A stretch of 64,000 bases of DNA from G963663365 sp963663365 (GTDB lineage Bacteria; Hinthialibacterota; Hinthialibacteria; Hinthialibacterales; G963663365), in the NCBI GenBank assembly GCA_963663365.2, contig CAXXIH010000005.1, forward strand, positions 211,946 to 275,945. Reading direction: 5' to 3'. Below the pieces are notes generated by a model that was not told the origin of the DNA, did no database searches, and saw only the letters and a list, made by a program, of their open reading frames with translations. Position 1 is the first letter of the stretch. Each line of letters opens with the position of its first letter. This document shows, piece by piece, positions 18,820 through 27,878 of this stretch. The translations under genes were made by a program, and so were the position numbers.

Positions 18820-20448
18820 TCAAAATGTTTTCATATTGAACTCTATCAATTCTTTTCGTTCCCTGCCTATTGATTTTTCGTGCATTTGAATGGCGTTTTC
18901 AATTCGGCATTTCTGCTCACGTGTTGGTTTTATATAGCTTCTATTGAAATCGTACAGCCATCGATTCAAGTGATTGTCGCCTATCATACTGATGGCCTCA
19001 TCCGGCGACGCGATGGCTTTTATAAAGTAAAAAACGCTCTCCCATTTTGAAAGTCTTGAAGCCATCATTAGTATACTCTTTCTGACATGGCTCTTTTCGG
19101 TACGTTCAAACAAATCCCACAATTCCGCAAAAATGGTTTGGTGTCCACATTGAATGAGCGCTAACGCTGCTTCTATAGAAACACGTGGACTATCATCATT
19201 GACCATTGTTTTAAATAGATCACGATGGTTCTCTGAATCGAGCCTAACAATTGCCCTTATTGACAGTTTTCTGACTTTGGACATCCTGTGCGCTGTATAA
19301 CCAACAATCAACCTGGCATCATCCTTACTCCCAACCTCTCCCAATCCGCTAATTGTGCCTACAAGTTTTTTCTCGCTTGGCTCTTTAATTTCCTCTCTAT
19401 AGATTTTCGGGAAATCAGTTTTGTTCCTTTGAGATAGGTAATAACGAGCCCACTGCCGGATTGATGGATGATGATCGAATAACGCGTTATAGAGTTTTTC
19501 ATCCGCAACATCCGGGAATAAATCCAGATAAAGGCTTAACACCTCACGCCTGTTGGGCATAAATGGGTCATCCTCAAGACTTGCCAAATATTGCTTAATT
19601 AACGCCAAGTCAGAAATTGACTTCAGAGACTTTATCGTCCGAAATCTCACAATAATATCAGAATCCCTCGTACCCCGCTCAACGATTTCATCGAAGAAAA
19701 GCCTCTCAGGCTTCAGGAAAATCTTATAAAGTTCTCTCCGCGTATAGACATCATCGGAGCGGAGTGCGTCCTTAATGCTGCCATACACTTCTCGCTTTGT
19801 AAGCAAGGAATGAATAGAATCAATAACACAGGAATGATCAAAGCGCTTAAACCTTGCGAGAGAAGCAACCATACATATACTTGCTATAAAATGACTAGCG
19901 TTTTCTAGATTGATTTTATTGGTTATAACTTCATAAGCAGCAACTCTTACTTGACTAACCCAATCATTCAGCCTTAAAAGAATATAGGGTATTTCACGGC
20001 CATCCTCTATCAAACCAAGACGCCGAACCGCTTCCTCACGGATGTAACCGTTGTTATGAAGAGACAATAAGATCAACAATGAAACCTGGCAGTCTGGGTA
20101 ATACTTGTAAAAGTCTATCTCTTGAGGTTTTAGATTGTGCCATCCATTTCCGTAATACGATAAGTACGCTGTCCTTTGACGCAAATATCGACCAAACCAA
20201 ATAATGTCGTTGACAGAAAGGCACTTGAGAAGAAAATCTATAACCGTAGCAGCCTTTTGCGAAACATTTTCATCCTTAAAAACAACAAATTGAAGAATAT
20301 CTGGAATCACAGCAGGTTCACAACGATCTTGGATTTTTGACAATAGACCGCCTATATCCTTTTTCTTTGCTGAAAAAAAATTCCAAAAACTTATAGGTTG
20401 GTTTAAATGTTTTACCAGTTCTCTGGTATCTTCCGTAATCTGCCTCAT
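18820..20448 (-). CDS. HEAT-repeat protein
   Basis: A 542-residue all-helical protein with several recognisable HEAT-like units (for example V-R-K-L-S-I-R-A-I-V-R-L and P-R-V-S-I-E-A-A-L-A-L-I, and I-R-E-E-A-V-R-R-L-G). There is no signal peptide or membrane segment, so it is probably a cytoplasmic scaffold or binding protein. The start at 20448 has GGAGGG directly upstream. The gene is visibly richer in A and T than its neighbours and uses codons such as ATA and AGA more often, which suggests recent acquisition. It is flanked by repeat copies on both sides. No functional assignment is possible; HEAT solenoids occur in phosphoprotein-lyase, defence and cytoskeletal contexts. Confidence 0.75.
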   Translation of the reverse strand: MRQITEDTRELVKHLNQPISFWNFFSAKKKDIGGLLSKIQDRCEPAVIPDILQFVVFKDENVSQKAATVIDFLLKCLSVNDIIWFGRYLRQRTAYLSYYGNGWHNLKPQEIDFYKYYPDCQVSLLILLSLHNNGYIREEAVRRLGLIEDGREIPYILLRLNDWVSQVRVAAYEVITNKINLENASHFIASICMVASLARFKRFDHSCVIDSIHSLLTKREVYGSIKDALRSDDVYTRRELYKIFLKPERLFFDEIVERGTRDSDIIVRFRTIKSLKSISDLALIKQYLASLEDDPFMPNRREVLSLYLDLFPDVADEKLYNALFDHHPSIRQWARYYLSQRNKTDFPKIYREEIKEPSEKKLVGTISGLGEVGSKDDARLIVGYTAHRMSKVRKLSIRAIVRLDSENHRDLFKTMVNDDSPRVSIEAALALIQCGHQTIFAELWDLFERTEKSHVRKSILMMASRLSKWESVFYFIKAIASPDEAISMIGDNHLNRWLYDFNRSYIKPTREQKCRIENAIQMHEKSIGRERKELIEFNMKTF

Positions 20449-20649
20449 TTTTCCCTCCAATCGGAATTGCCCATCTTGCTTTCAGCCCTCCTCCGGAAAG
20501 CGCGACCCGGGATCATCCCGCACCTGGAGGCTAACTCTGTTACGACAGGATGATACCCGGACTCTCTCTGATGATCAATCGCCTGCGGGTGGTCCAGAAA
20601 CGGAACCTTGAAATACCGTACACACCTCGAAGCCATCCCCCCATCTTTG

Positions 20650-20720
20650 CCAAGTTTTCGCGCCCTTCGTGCCCCTTTCGTGCTTTCGTGATTCTACTTT
20701 CTCCTCTCCCCCACTCACGC
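20650..20720 (+). repeat. Dispersed repeat, isolated module D (copy 4)
   Basis: Only module D is present: CGCGCCCTTCGTGCCCC, TTTCGTGCTTTCGTGATTC, TACTTTCTCCTCTCCCCC, then ACGCCGCCGACGAC, a degenerate form of the GCCGCC-NNN-GGCGGC hairpin. It lies in the 350-base divergent gap between the HEAT gene and the DUF4838-type gene. The remaining gap (20449-20650) contains no gene that I can support. Confidence 0.75.
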
Positions 20721-20799
20721 CGCCGACGACCGATTGTATAATAACTTCGCCTATCATAGACTCATACTCCCATCATAAATGATAATCCTGGAGTGAATT

Positions 20800-23184
20800 A
20801 TGCGGCATTGGCTTTCGGTTCTTACTCTTCTCTGGTTCCCAATTTATGCAATGAGTGCGCCGCTCATTGTTGAGAACGGAGATCCACGCTCCGGCATTGT
20901 CATCGCGGATGACGCCTCAAAAATAGCCCACAAAGCGGCATCGGAGCTGCAAACTTTCATCGAAATGATTTCCGGCGCGCAGTTGCCCATTTGCACAGTT
21001 TCCGAAATGCGGGACAACAACTCCCAAACATGGATTCTCGTCGGCCCATCCAAAGCGGTTGAGGAACTAAATATCCCCATCCCTAAGGGATACACATACG
21101 CTGCCAAAGAAGAAGGATTCGTTCTCCGCACAATCGATAGCAGACTGATCGTTGCCGGAAACGATGATGATCCTTATCAAGGCACGCTTTATGCCGTGTA
21201 CGATTTGTTGGAGCGTCTCGGCTGCCGGTGGTATTTCCCCGGCGAGTTCGGTCAGGTCATCCCCAAGCAATCCACGATTGCGCTCCCCGATTTAAATATC
21301 ACCTCCAAACCGTCATTTCCACTTAGGAATATTTGGCTCTCCGGCTGGGCCGACAGGACCGATGGTTATGAAGAATGGTGTGACTGGAATAAAATGAACC
21401 GGCGCATTTATGCATTTCCCGGTGATGGCTCCATACGGAACCTGGCCCCTCCTGATGAATACTTTGAGGAGCATCCCGAAATCTATGCGCTTTCGGAAGA
21501 AGGTGAACGTGTCGCCAAAGGTTCATTTGGTATTCATGGTCAACAAGAAGAGACCATGCTTTGCCTCTCCAATCCCTTAACCGTTGAAATCGCATCAAAA
21601 ACCATTTGCGATTATTTCAAAGAACATCCCGAGATCAATTCCTATGGATTTTCACCACCCGATGGCGCTCCGCGCTGTTTTTGTGACGACTGCGTCGCGG
21701 GCGAGCATGGCTTCATGAATGAACGCGATTCCAAGCCTTCGCTTTCCGATACCTATTTTAATTTTGTGAACAACATCGCCTGGAAGGTTTGTGAGGAGTA
21801 TCCCGACCGTTACATCGTAACGCTGGCTTATTCCAACCGCGTTCGGCCGCCTGAAGGGTTAGACCAGCCCTTTCATCCCAATATCATCGTGCAAATCGCC
21901 CGGCTCGGGATGTGCGCCATACATCCTATCGATTCCCCCAACTGTCTCCTCTCACGCAGATACTTGGCAACAATCAAAGCCTGGTCACGCATTGCGCCTC
22001 AGCTGATGATTTACGATTACGATCCTCATGCCGATCTCTCGCGATTTCCTTTTTGGAATGTCCATTCCCTTCGAGAAAATATGCCCCTGTATCACAAGTA
22101 TGGCGTGATTGGTTTCACCACAGAGGCACACAACACTTTTTTACGTACAGGACTCAACTACTACATCCGCGCCAAACTGATGTGGGATGTCAATGCCGAT
22201 GTCGATGCTCTTCTTGATGATTTCTACAAGAACTTTTTCGGCCCGGCGGCTGGGCCGATGAAACATTTCATCGAATCAATCGAGTCGATGCTTGAGCATT
22301 CCCCCACGCACCTACGTTGGACTTCATCCGGAACCGATTGGCCGGAGATTTTCGATGCAAATCAAGTCAATAAAATCGGCGCTTATCTTGACCAGGCCGA
22401 AGCGCTGGGCAAATCCGAAGAGGTCCTTTCCCGCATACGCGCCTATCGCGCCATGCACCAATACATGCACATCTACCTCAAGCATGTACGGCAAATCCGC
22501 GAAGGAGACTACCAGGGAGCGAGGGAATCCATCGAACGGCTGTCTAATCCTATACAAACCGCTGAGGCTATCCAATCGGGATTACTTCCCCCCGATGGCC
22601 AATATGTCATCGAGGTGGAACGTGGAACGGTTTTGCTGAAAGAACGCCTAAAAAAGCTGTTGGACCGCACCGATGGAACACGCGGAGAACGATTGAAGTT
22701 GGCTCATCCCAAGGCCGCCTTTAGAACAGATCCGTATAACGAAGGATTATACGAACAATGGCACCGCGACTCTGTCGCTGAAACATTAAAATGGAATACC
22801 ATCTCCCTGAATAAGAATTGGTATTTAAACGGTTACCATGATGCCGCCGGAAATGGCTACTTGGGCTATGGCTGGTACAGATTCCCCATCGAATTATCCG
22901 AAATCCCCACTGAAGGCCCGATAAAACTCTATTTGCCCATGGCCTATGGCGAAAAATTATGGGTTTGGGTCAATGAACAATTGGTCCACTTCCCGGCTGA
23001 TGAAGATGACTCGATATCGCAGATCGATATTGATATCACCGGCCCGCTAAAAGTCGGCAAAAATACCCTCACATTCCGCTTTCTGGCCGCCAAAGAATAC
23101 AACCAACGCGGCGGCTTCTCTGTCCGGCCTTTATTTTGGGTTGAAACACATCCGGAGCCGGATGAGGAAGAGGCTGAAGAGTAA
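20800..23184 (+). CDS. Secreted DUF4838-type glycosidase-like protein
   Basis: A 794-residue protein with a signal peptide (about 1-20). An N-terminal alpha-glucuronidase/GH20-type small domain follows (about 22-150; I-V-I-A-D-D-A-S and G-T-L-Y-A-V-Y-D-L-L-E-R-L-G-C-R-W-Y). A TIM-barrel-like region (about 165-520) has C-x-C-D-D-C and G-F-T-T-E-A-H. The C-terminus is a helical part and a galactose-binding-like jelly roll (about 680-780). This order fits DUF4838 proteins, common in glycan-degrading planctomycete-like bacteria; their substrates are mostly undefined. TGGAGTG lies six bases before the ATG. The C-x-C-x2-C may bind a metal. Catalytic residues cannot be assigned with confidence. Confidence 0.8.
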   Translation: MRHWLSVLTLLWFPIYAMSAPLIVENGDPRSGIVIADDASKIAHKAASELQTFIEMISGAQLPICTVSEMRDNNSQTWILVGPSKAVEELNIPIPKGYTYAAKEEGFVLRTIDSRLIVAGNDDDPYQGTLYAVYDLLERLGCRWYFPGEFGQVIPKQSTIALPDLNITSKPSFPLRNIWLSGWADRTDGYEEWCDWNKMNRRIYAFPGDGSIRNLAPPDEYFEEHPEIYALSEEGERVAKGSFGIHGQQEETMLCLSNPLTVEIASKTICDYFKEHPEINSYGFSPPDGAPRCFCDDCVAGEHGFMNERDSKPSLSDTYFNFVNNIAWKVCEEYPDRYIVTLAYSNRVRPPEGLDQPFHPNIIVQIARLGMCAIHPIDSPNCLLSRRYLATIKAWSRIAPQLMIYDYDPHADLSRFPFWNVHSLRENMPLYHKYGVIGFTTEAHNTFLRTGLNYYIRAKLMWDVNADVDALLDDFYKNFFGPAAGPMKHFIESIESMLEHSPTHLRWTSSGTDWPEIFDANQVNKIGAYLDQAEALGKSEEVLSRIRAYRAMHQYMHIYLKHVRQIREGDYQGARESIERLSNPIQTAEAIQSGLLPPDGQYVIEVERGTVLLKERLKKLLDRTDGTRGERLKLAHPKAAFRTDPYNEGLYEQWHRDSVAETLKWNTISLNKNWYLNGYHDAAGNGYLGYGWYRFPIELSEIPTEGPIKLYLPMAYGEKLWVWVNEQLVHFPADEDDSISQIDIDITGPLKVGKNTLTFRFLAAKEYNQRGGFSVRPLFWVETHPEPDEEEAEE

Positions 23185-23364
23185 ACAGCGTCGCCTACAG
23201 TCATATTCGGCAAATATCGGACGATTTTCTATTTGTGGATTATGAACCCGCCAGACAAAATCTGTGTCGTATGCTCCGGAAATTCCCTTTCTCTGTGGTT
23301 CTAATCTGATTGAAAACCGATTATCTTGAAGGCAGCAGAGATATCTTGTTCGGGAGATCAAACC

Positions 23365-24732
23365 ATGGGCATCGGCAATGCACGTTTAGCGGAATTCAAA
23401 AAAGAGGCGGACCTAATCGCGCGGATATTGGAGCAGACTCCAACCGTGAACAAAACCTTGGCGGTCGAACGTGGTGAATTCGAGCGCAGGCAAAAGGCCG
23501 TCCAAAAGGCGCTCAAAGATAACGGTATCGCTTTGGGAATCGTATTCTCAGATGAGCACTACAATGGCGATGTTCCTTATTTGGGCGGTAACACCAATGT
23601 CTCCATCGAACAGATCGCGGGAGTGATCGGCCCTACCGGATTCCATATCGTCGCCGGGCTGGAGGGTGGCTACATCGCTGAGCAACTGGCTCATCGTTCT
23701 GGCTCGCATGTGCATAAGGCGGAATTGCTCCAACTCGCCGATGAAAAATACCCGATTAACGCTGTTCGCCTAGAAGAAGTCTTGGAGGCCGCGGCAGGCT
23801 CCGGACCACAAACACCGGTTGCGTTACTTACCCCGCGTCAGGTAATCCCCGCCGGTCTTGTTGAATATCTTGAAAACGCCATCGGCAAAGAAAATGTAAT
23901 CGATGCCCAAGAACTCTATTACAAAATTAAATACATCAAATCCGACCGCGAGATGGAGTTGATCCGCGATGCCAACATCATCGCCGATGCCATGGTTCGC
24001 GCCATGCTGGCCGTCATCAAACCGGGCATGTTGGAAACCCAAGTGGCCGGATGGGCTTACTTAGTCGGTAAAGAACTCGGCTCCGAAGAGAACGGCTGGG
24101 ATGTGATGGTCGGCACAGGCGATGCCAACCGTACACTGATCGGCAAGGCCCTGAACCGGGAAATCCAACGCGGCGACTTCGTGCATATCGGCGTGGCCCC
24201 CAAACGGGATGGCCTGAATAGCTGTGTCCGGCGCTCCTTAATCGCTGTTGAAAATCCTTCTGACGTCACTCCCGAACAACAATTCTGGTTCGATTATATC
24301 GATGAAGCGTATCAAGTCGGTTTCGATGCGTATGTCGATGTGGCTGCACACAACAAACCGGCCAAACTCCAAGAACAAGCCCTGGTTGACTTCTTTATAT
24401 CCCAATCGGATCGCGTCTCTAAACAGATCGGAAAATCCATCACTCTTGAAAAACAGAAACCGTACACGGGTACCCACAATGCCGGGTACACGGAATGTCA
24501 GGAATTCTATGGCGCGATAACCTTGGAGTCAGAAGAGCCGCTCGGAGAACAGATTGTCACCATGCTCGATGTGGCCGTACGCGGTGTGGGTGACGCGTGG
24601 GATGATGTTGTCATTCCGGGTATGGATTTCGTGGTAATTGAAAATACTTTGGGTAAATTCGGAACAAAGGTAGAGTGCTTCAACCAAGTCCCTAAGAATG
24701 TTCAAAAACTCGTGGGGAAGATCGAAGAGTAG
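23365..24732 (+). CDS. M24-family (pita-bread fold) protein with altered metal site
   Basis: A 455-residue homologue of Xaa-Pro aminopeptidase/creatinase proteins: an N-terminal creatinase-like domain (about 30-190) and a pita-bread domain (about 195-450). The start at 23365 follows GGGAG; an upstream in-frame ATG at 23326 has no ribosome site. Aminopeptidase P ligands are Asp, Asp, His, Glu, Glu; at the matching places I read His274 (V-H-I-G), Cys287 (N-S-C-V-R-R), His371 (G-T-H-N-A-G), Asp402 and Glu426 (V-I-E-N-T). Several canonical ligands are therefore changed, so it may use another metal, or act as a metal-free hydrolase like creatinase. Linked by 15 bases to the following GH43/130-like gene. 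Confidence 0.78.
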   Translation: MGIGNARLAEFKKEADLIARILEQTPTVNKTLAVERGEFERRQKAVQKALKDNGIALGIVFSDEHYNGDVPYLGGNTNVSIEQIAGVIGPTGFHIVAGLEGGYIAEQLAHRSGSHVHKAELLQLADEKYPINAVRLEEVLEAAAGSGPQTPVALLTPRQVIPAGLVEYLENAIGKENVIDAQELYYKIKYIKSDREMELIRDANIIADAMVRAMLAVIKPGMLETQVAGWAYLVGKELGSEENGWDVMVGTGDANRTLIGKALNREIQRGDFVHIGVAPKRDGLNSCVRRSLIAVENPSDVTPEQQFWFDYIDEAYQVGFDAYVDVAAHNKPAKLQEQALVDFFISQSDRVSKQIGKSITLEKQKPYTGTHNAGYTECQEFYGAITLESEEPLGEQIVTMLDVAVRGVGDAWDDVVIPGMDFVVIENTLGKFGTKVECFNQVPKNVQKLVGKIEE

Positions 24733-24747
24733 GTAAAGAAATAACAG

Positions 24748-25866
24748 ATGCTTAAAGAATCAGGAATCGCTTGCTTCTTGCAAAGACCGTTTATCTTCAA
24801 TCTCCATTGGATGGCCGTTTGTATCATGATTGCCGCGTGCAGCCTCGCCGGAGCGGAGCCCGGAAACGAGCAGAAAACAGAAATCGGGCCGGACCTACTG
24901 GATCAATGGTCGCAACCGTACCGGAATTGGCATTACTACCCTGATTTTGTCCTCCCCCCCTCGCCAAAGGATGGACTGAATTTCAAATCGACAGACTGTC
25001 CTTTGGTCTGGAAACTCGGTGACCAATGGCAGATGTGGTACACAGGATTCGATGGAACCGGCTACCAAACCGGGCTGGCGGTCAGTAATGATCTCGTACA
25101 TTGGGAGCCGCAAGGCCTGGTTATGGGATATGGCAAACCGGGGGCCTATGATTACGGCGGTGTGACTTTCGGCGGATTATTGTTTGAATCCTACGATGTC
25201 CGCGCCCCACGTGTTGCAAAAAAATGGAACGATAAATTCTGGGTTCTCTATGGCTGCTATCCGCGTCAGGGCGGATACGAACTGCGTCCGGGCGCGGAAG
25301 GCGCGGCTTGGAGCCTTGATGGCAAAAAGTGGAACCGCCTTTCGGACGATTCGCCAATTTTGTCGATCGAAGGCGCCAAGGAATGGGAAAAGGATTGCAT
25401 CTATCAACCTTGGCTGGTTGAGCACGATGGCCTTTTTTATGACTTCTACAACGCCGCCAATGGTTCCGTCGAACAAATGGGCCTGGCTACCTCAACTGAT
25501 CTCAAACAATGGACACGCTATGAGAATAGTCCCGTCGTACGTAACCGTCCCGGCGGCTATGACGAGCAGTTTTGTTCCGATGGCAAAGTCTTTAAGGATG
25601 GTGACCATTGGATCATGATCTATTTCGGTGTGGGACAGGGGGGCGCTCATATCATGGCTGCCTTTTCGCGTGACCTAAAACACTGGACTGCGCATCCCGA
25701 GCCGCTTTACAAAGCAGGCGGCCATCCCCTCGGTCTTGATGAAAAATACGCTCACAAAATCTCGCTGGTCTACAATCCCGATAATGACACGTTCTACATG
25801 TACTATTGCGCCGTCGGTAACAAAGGACGCGGAATCGGCCTCCTCACCAGCAAACCCTTGGAATAA
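24748..25866 (+). CDS. Secreted five-bladed beta-propeller glycosidase-like protein (GH43/GH130 type)
   Basis: A 372-residue protein with an N-terminal hydrophobic export signal (A-V-C-I-M-I-A-A-C-S-L-A-G-A), possibly a lipobox at A-A-C. Repeated blade motifs of five-bladed propeller glycosidases follow: W-Q-M-W-Y-T-G-F-D, L-A-V-S-N-D-L-V-H-W-E-P, A-T-S-T-D-L-K-Q-W-T-R and F-S-R-D-L-K-H-W-T. Such blades occur in GH32, GH43, GH68, GH117 and GH130 enzymes, which hydrolyse or phosphorolyse glycosidic bonds. The exact family and catalytic acids are unclear. It probably shares a transcript with the M24-like gene before it. A long repeat cluster begins about 20 bases after its stop. Confidence 0.75.
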   Translation: MLKESGIACFLQRPFIFNLHWMAVCIMIAACSLAGAEPGNEQKTEIGPDLLDQWSQPYRNWHYYPDFVLPPSPKDGLNFKSTDCPLVWKLGDQWQMWYTGFDGTGYQTGLAVSNDLVHWEPQGLVMGYGKPGAYDYGGVTFGGLLFESYDVRAPRVAKKWNDKFWVLYGCYPRQGGYELRPGAEGAAWSLDGKKWNRLSDDSPILSIEGAKEWEKDCIYQPWLVEHDGLFYDFYNAANGSVEQMGLATSTDLKQWTRYENSPVVRNRPGGYDEQFCSDGKVFKDGDHWIMIYFGVGQGGAHIMAAFSRDLKHWTAHPEPLYKAGGHPLGLDEKYAHKISLVYNPDNDTFYMYYCAVGNKGRGIGLLTSKPLE

Positions 25867-25884
25867 AGTCTAAAACAACACCGC

Positions 25885-26530
25885 CATGATCTCCCCCGCG
25901 CAAGGGCGAGTCTCCTGACGAGCCGCTGTTTGCCATACGTACACCTGTAACTCTCCATCCACCAACTTACTCAAACACCCACACCAAGCACCGTAGGTGC
26001 GGCAATGTAATAGCCCCGGGCAGAGTTTGGACGCCGAAGGCGGACAGACGTCGCCCGGGGTCACCGTCCCCAAAAATCCTAAGCGCTGTAAGCGCGTAAG
26101 AAAAAATTCTGTATCGCCCCGCAGGGTGCTGACCAACTTTATCTTCTACACATGCTTTGAAATCGTGAGTCCCGCCTTGGCGGGATCCACGGCGGTCACG
26201 CCGGGCGAATCTCCTGCCGAGCCGCTTCTTGTCTAAAGCTAAACTTGTATCTTACAGGGTGGCCCAGACAACTCGCTTGTCTGGGTGCGCCAGCACAAGA
26301 GGCGGTAGCCAATATCGCCTACCACACAAACTCCCCCGCTATCCACCACCCCACTCAAACGAACACTCCATGTCCTGAAAGGACAAGAGCCTGAAGCCCA
26401 GGGCAAGCGTAGCGCAGCCCTGGGTAAACGCCCCCAAATTCCCGGCCCGGTAAGGGCCGTAGAATCCCGTCTTTATGCCCCTTTCATTTTTTTTATAATT
26501 CCACTTTCTCGCCGCAAGGTTCCGACACCC
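25885..26530 (+). repeat. Dispersed modular repeat, copy 5 (longest B-C-A-B-C-D array)
   Basis: About 650 bases between convergent genes. Order: partial B (GGGCGAGTCTCCTGACGAGCC, 25905), triloop hairpin GCACC-GTA-GGTGC (25988-26000), long arms CCCCGGGC (26014-26021) and GCCCGGGG (26053-26060), triloop GCGCT-GTA-AGCGC (26083-26095), module A (CGCAGGGTGCTGACC at 26120, GTCCCGC-CTTG-GCGGGA). Then a full module B with CCCAGACAA/TTGTCTGGG (26263-26271, 26277-26285) and GTGC-GCCA-GCAC, module C (GTCCT-GAA-AGGAC at 26372-26384, CCCAGGGC/GCCCTGGG) and a truncated D. All modules are in plus orientation. It is the best copy for seeing the cyclic order of the modules. Confidence 0.88.
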
Positions 26531-26538
26531 CAAACCTG

Positions 26539-26859
26539 TCATCCCCCACTAAGAAAATAACGGATTGCCCAATCCAACCGTCCGCGTTTTACAAAATACA
26601 TTCCCGAGAACTTCATCACTTCTTTAATACGCGCCCTGTAGGCTGAGGCGTAGCAATGCGTTTTGCAGTTCTTGCATTTGGGCTTGGGATCATAGGGACA
26701 TTTCTCTAGCCGTTTCCGAGCGTAGGTTAAGAGCTGCTCGCAATCACTGCAAAGGCCGGATGGCAGTTCGCCCGCTTCATCAGGATGGTTCTTACGGCAA
26801 TACACCTCAATGAATTTTTGCAGCGTGCGAAATTCTCTCTCCACAGCGCGGACCGTCAT
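26539..26859 (-). CDS. ygbA: YgbA-family protein (nitrous-oxide-stimulated promoter family)
   Basis: A 106-residue cytoplasmic protein that matches the YgbA family: L-E-K-C-P-Y...C-K-N-C-K-T-H-C-Y followed by R-x-R-I-K-E-V-M-K-F-S-G. It has seven cysteines (21, 37, 40, 54, 62, 65, 69), of which 54, 62, 65 and 69 are the family core and could hold zinc or an Fe-S centre. In enteric bacteria ygbA is repressed by the NO sensor NsrR and is linked to recovery from nitric oxide stress; no NsrR site is evident here. AGGA lies eight bases before the ATG at 26859. The N-terminus is longer than in E. coli, with an additional C-x2-C. It lies at the edge of a repeat cluster at its 3' side. Confidence 0.85.
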   Translation of the reverse strand: MTVRAVEREFRTLQKFIEVYCRKNHPDEAGELPSGLCSDCEQLLTYARKRLEKCPYDPKPKCKNCKTHCYASAYRARIKEVMKFSGMYFVKRGRLDWAIRYFLSGG

Positions 26860-27076
26860 AATTGAATCCTGCCAATCGGGTTAAAGGTTTTCATGCCGGG
26901 ATTTCCATGTCCACAATCCAGGATAAACAGACTCTTTCCCGGGGACAACGTAAGTCCTATGTTCTGAGACAATTTGAGTTCCCAAACATGCCGGTATATC
27001 CCGGCAAGAGCACGTGCTATTCTAAACTCCTCAATACCACCATAACGGGAATCGCTCGATTCCAAGGGAGTTCAAC

Positions 27077-27541
27077 ATGATCGTCGACCATCTGGATAAC
27101 TGGAAACACTATACAATGGGTACGGCTTGGAAATATGCGATGGATTTTCTGCACTCTCTGAGCCCCGATGCGGAAGAAAGAAGATATGAACTCCAGGGCG
27201 AGGATATGTTCGCCTCGATCGCCAGTTACCAGACAATCCCGCAAAAAGAATGTGTGCCCGAAGCGCACCGTAAATACACGGATATCCAAGTGCTTCTATC
27301 CGGCAGCGAATATATCGACTGGTGCCCGCAAAAAGGCCTCGAAGTCGATACTCCTTATGTCGATGATATTGAACTCTATAAGACACCTGAATCGGGTTCG
27401 ACTCGCCTCTATATGCGTCCGGGAATTTTTGCAGTGTTCTTCCCTCAAGACGCCCACCGTCCGCAGATGATGATCGGACAGGAACCGCAGACTACGAAAA
27501 AAGTGGTCATTAAGGTTAAGTGCGAGTTGTTAGAGCCTTAA
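27077..27541 (+). CDS. YhcH/YjgK/YiaL-family protein
   Basis: A 154-residue cupin-like protein of the YhcH/YjgK/YiaL (DUF386) family. Key family patterns are seen: H-R-K-Y-T-D-I-Q-V-L-L-S-G-S-E, E-L-Y-K-T-P, and F-A-V-F-F-P-Q-D-A-H-R-P-Q, which supplies the conserved His pair at the metal site. Members act on sugars and sugar acids; NanQ accelerates sialic acid anomer interconversion, and EbgC and YiaL belong to galactoside and ulosonate pathways. AAGGGAG precedes the ATG. It is divergent from ygbA, with a 217-base gap. A stem-loop at 27587-27626 follows. No sugar-catabolic operon surrounds it, so the substrate is open. Confidence 0.88.
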   Translation: MIVDHLDNWKHYTMGTAWKYAMDFLHSLSPDAEERRYELQGEDMFASIASYQTIPQKECVPEAHRKYTDIQVLLSGSEYIDWCPQKGLEVDTPYVDDIELYKTPESGSTRLYMRPGIFAVFFPQDAHRPQMMIGQEPQTTKKVVIKVKCELLEP

Positions 27542-27586
27542 TCAACGGCAGTTCTACAAAGCAGACTCTGCAATCACAATAAGAAC

Positions 27587-27626
27587 ATCTATGGCCCCCG
27601 CTGCTTAAGAAGCTGGGGGCATAGAT
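27587..27626. terminator. Stem-loop after the YhcH-family gene
   Basis: ATCTATG-GCCCCC (27587-27599) pairs with GGGGGC-ATAGAT (27615-27626), with one bulged G and a 15-base loop. It starts 46 bases after the stop of the YhcH-family gene. The following ATTTGCGGTTTCTC is only modestly T-rich, so efficiency as an intrinsic terminator is uncertain. Confidence 0.5.
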
Positions 27627-27762
27627 ATTTGCGGTTTCTCTTATGGATTGGATTCGCCCCACTGCCTCTTGCAACGAACTGAAATCATTACACTTACATA
27701 ACAGCCCAAGTAAAAATACGGCTATTGGGCCATTTTCTCCCCAACCGTATATGCGGGGCGGT

Positions 27763-27783
27763 CTTGAGGTTAAGCGCCTCAAG
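27763..27783. other. Small hairpin upstream of the AsmA gene
   Basis: CTTGAGG (27763-27769) pairs perfectly with CCTCAAG (27777-27783) around a 7-base loop, about 95 bases before the AsmA start. No T-run follows. It could be an mRNA leader structure or an operator. The rest of the 337-base gap (27542-27878) contains no gene that I can support. Confidence 0.35.
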
Positions 27784-27878
27784 GGTCAACTTCTATATGC
27801 ACAAGGCATTAAAATGGGCGCAAGACCGATAGACACATGGCAATCGCTCGCGAACCAGAGCCGATAGGAAACATCAAA

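Noticed and set aside
26856..27065. 69-codon open frame that overlaps the start of ygbA as ATGA
   Set aside because: TTG start without ribosome site, no recognisable features, and it lies in the promoter region between two divergent genes.
27643..27867. 74-codon open frame before the AsmA gene
   Set aside because: No ribosome site, unusual composition and hairpin inside; more likely a leader region.
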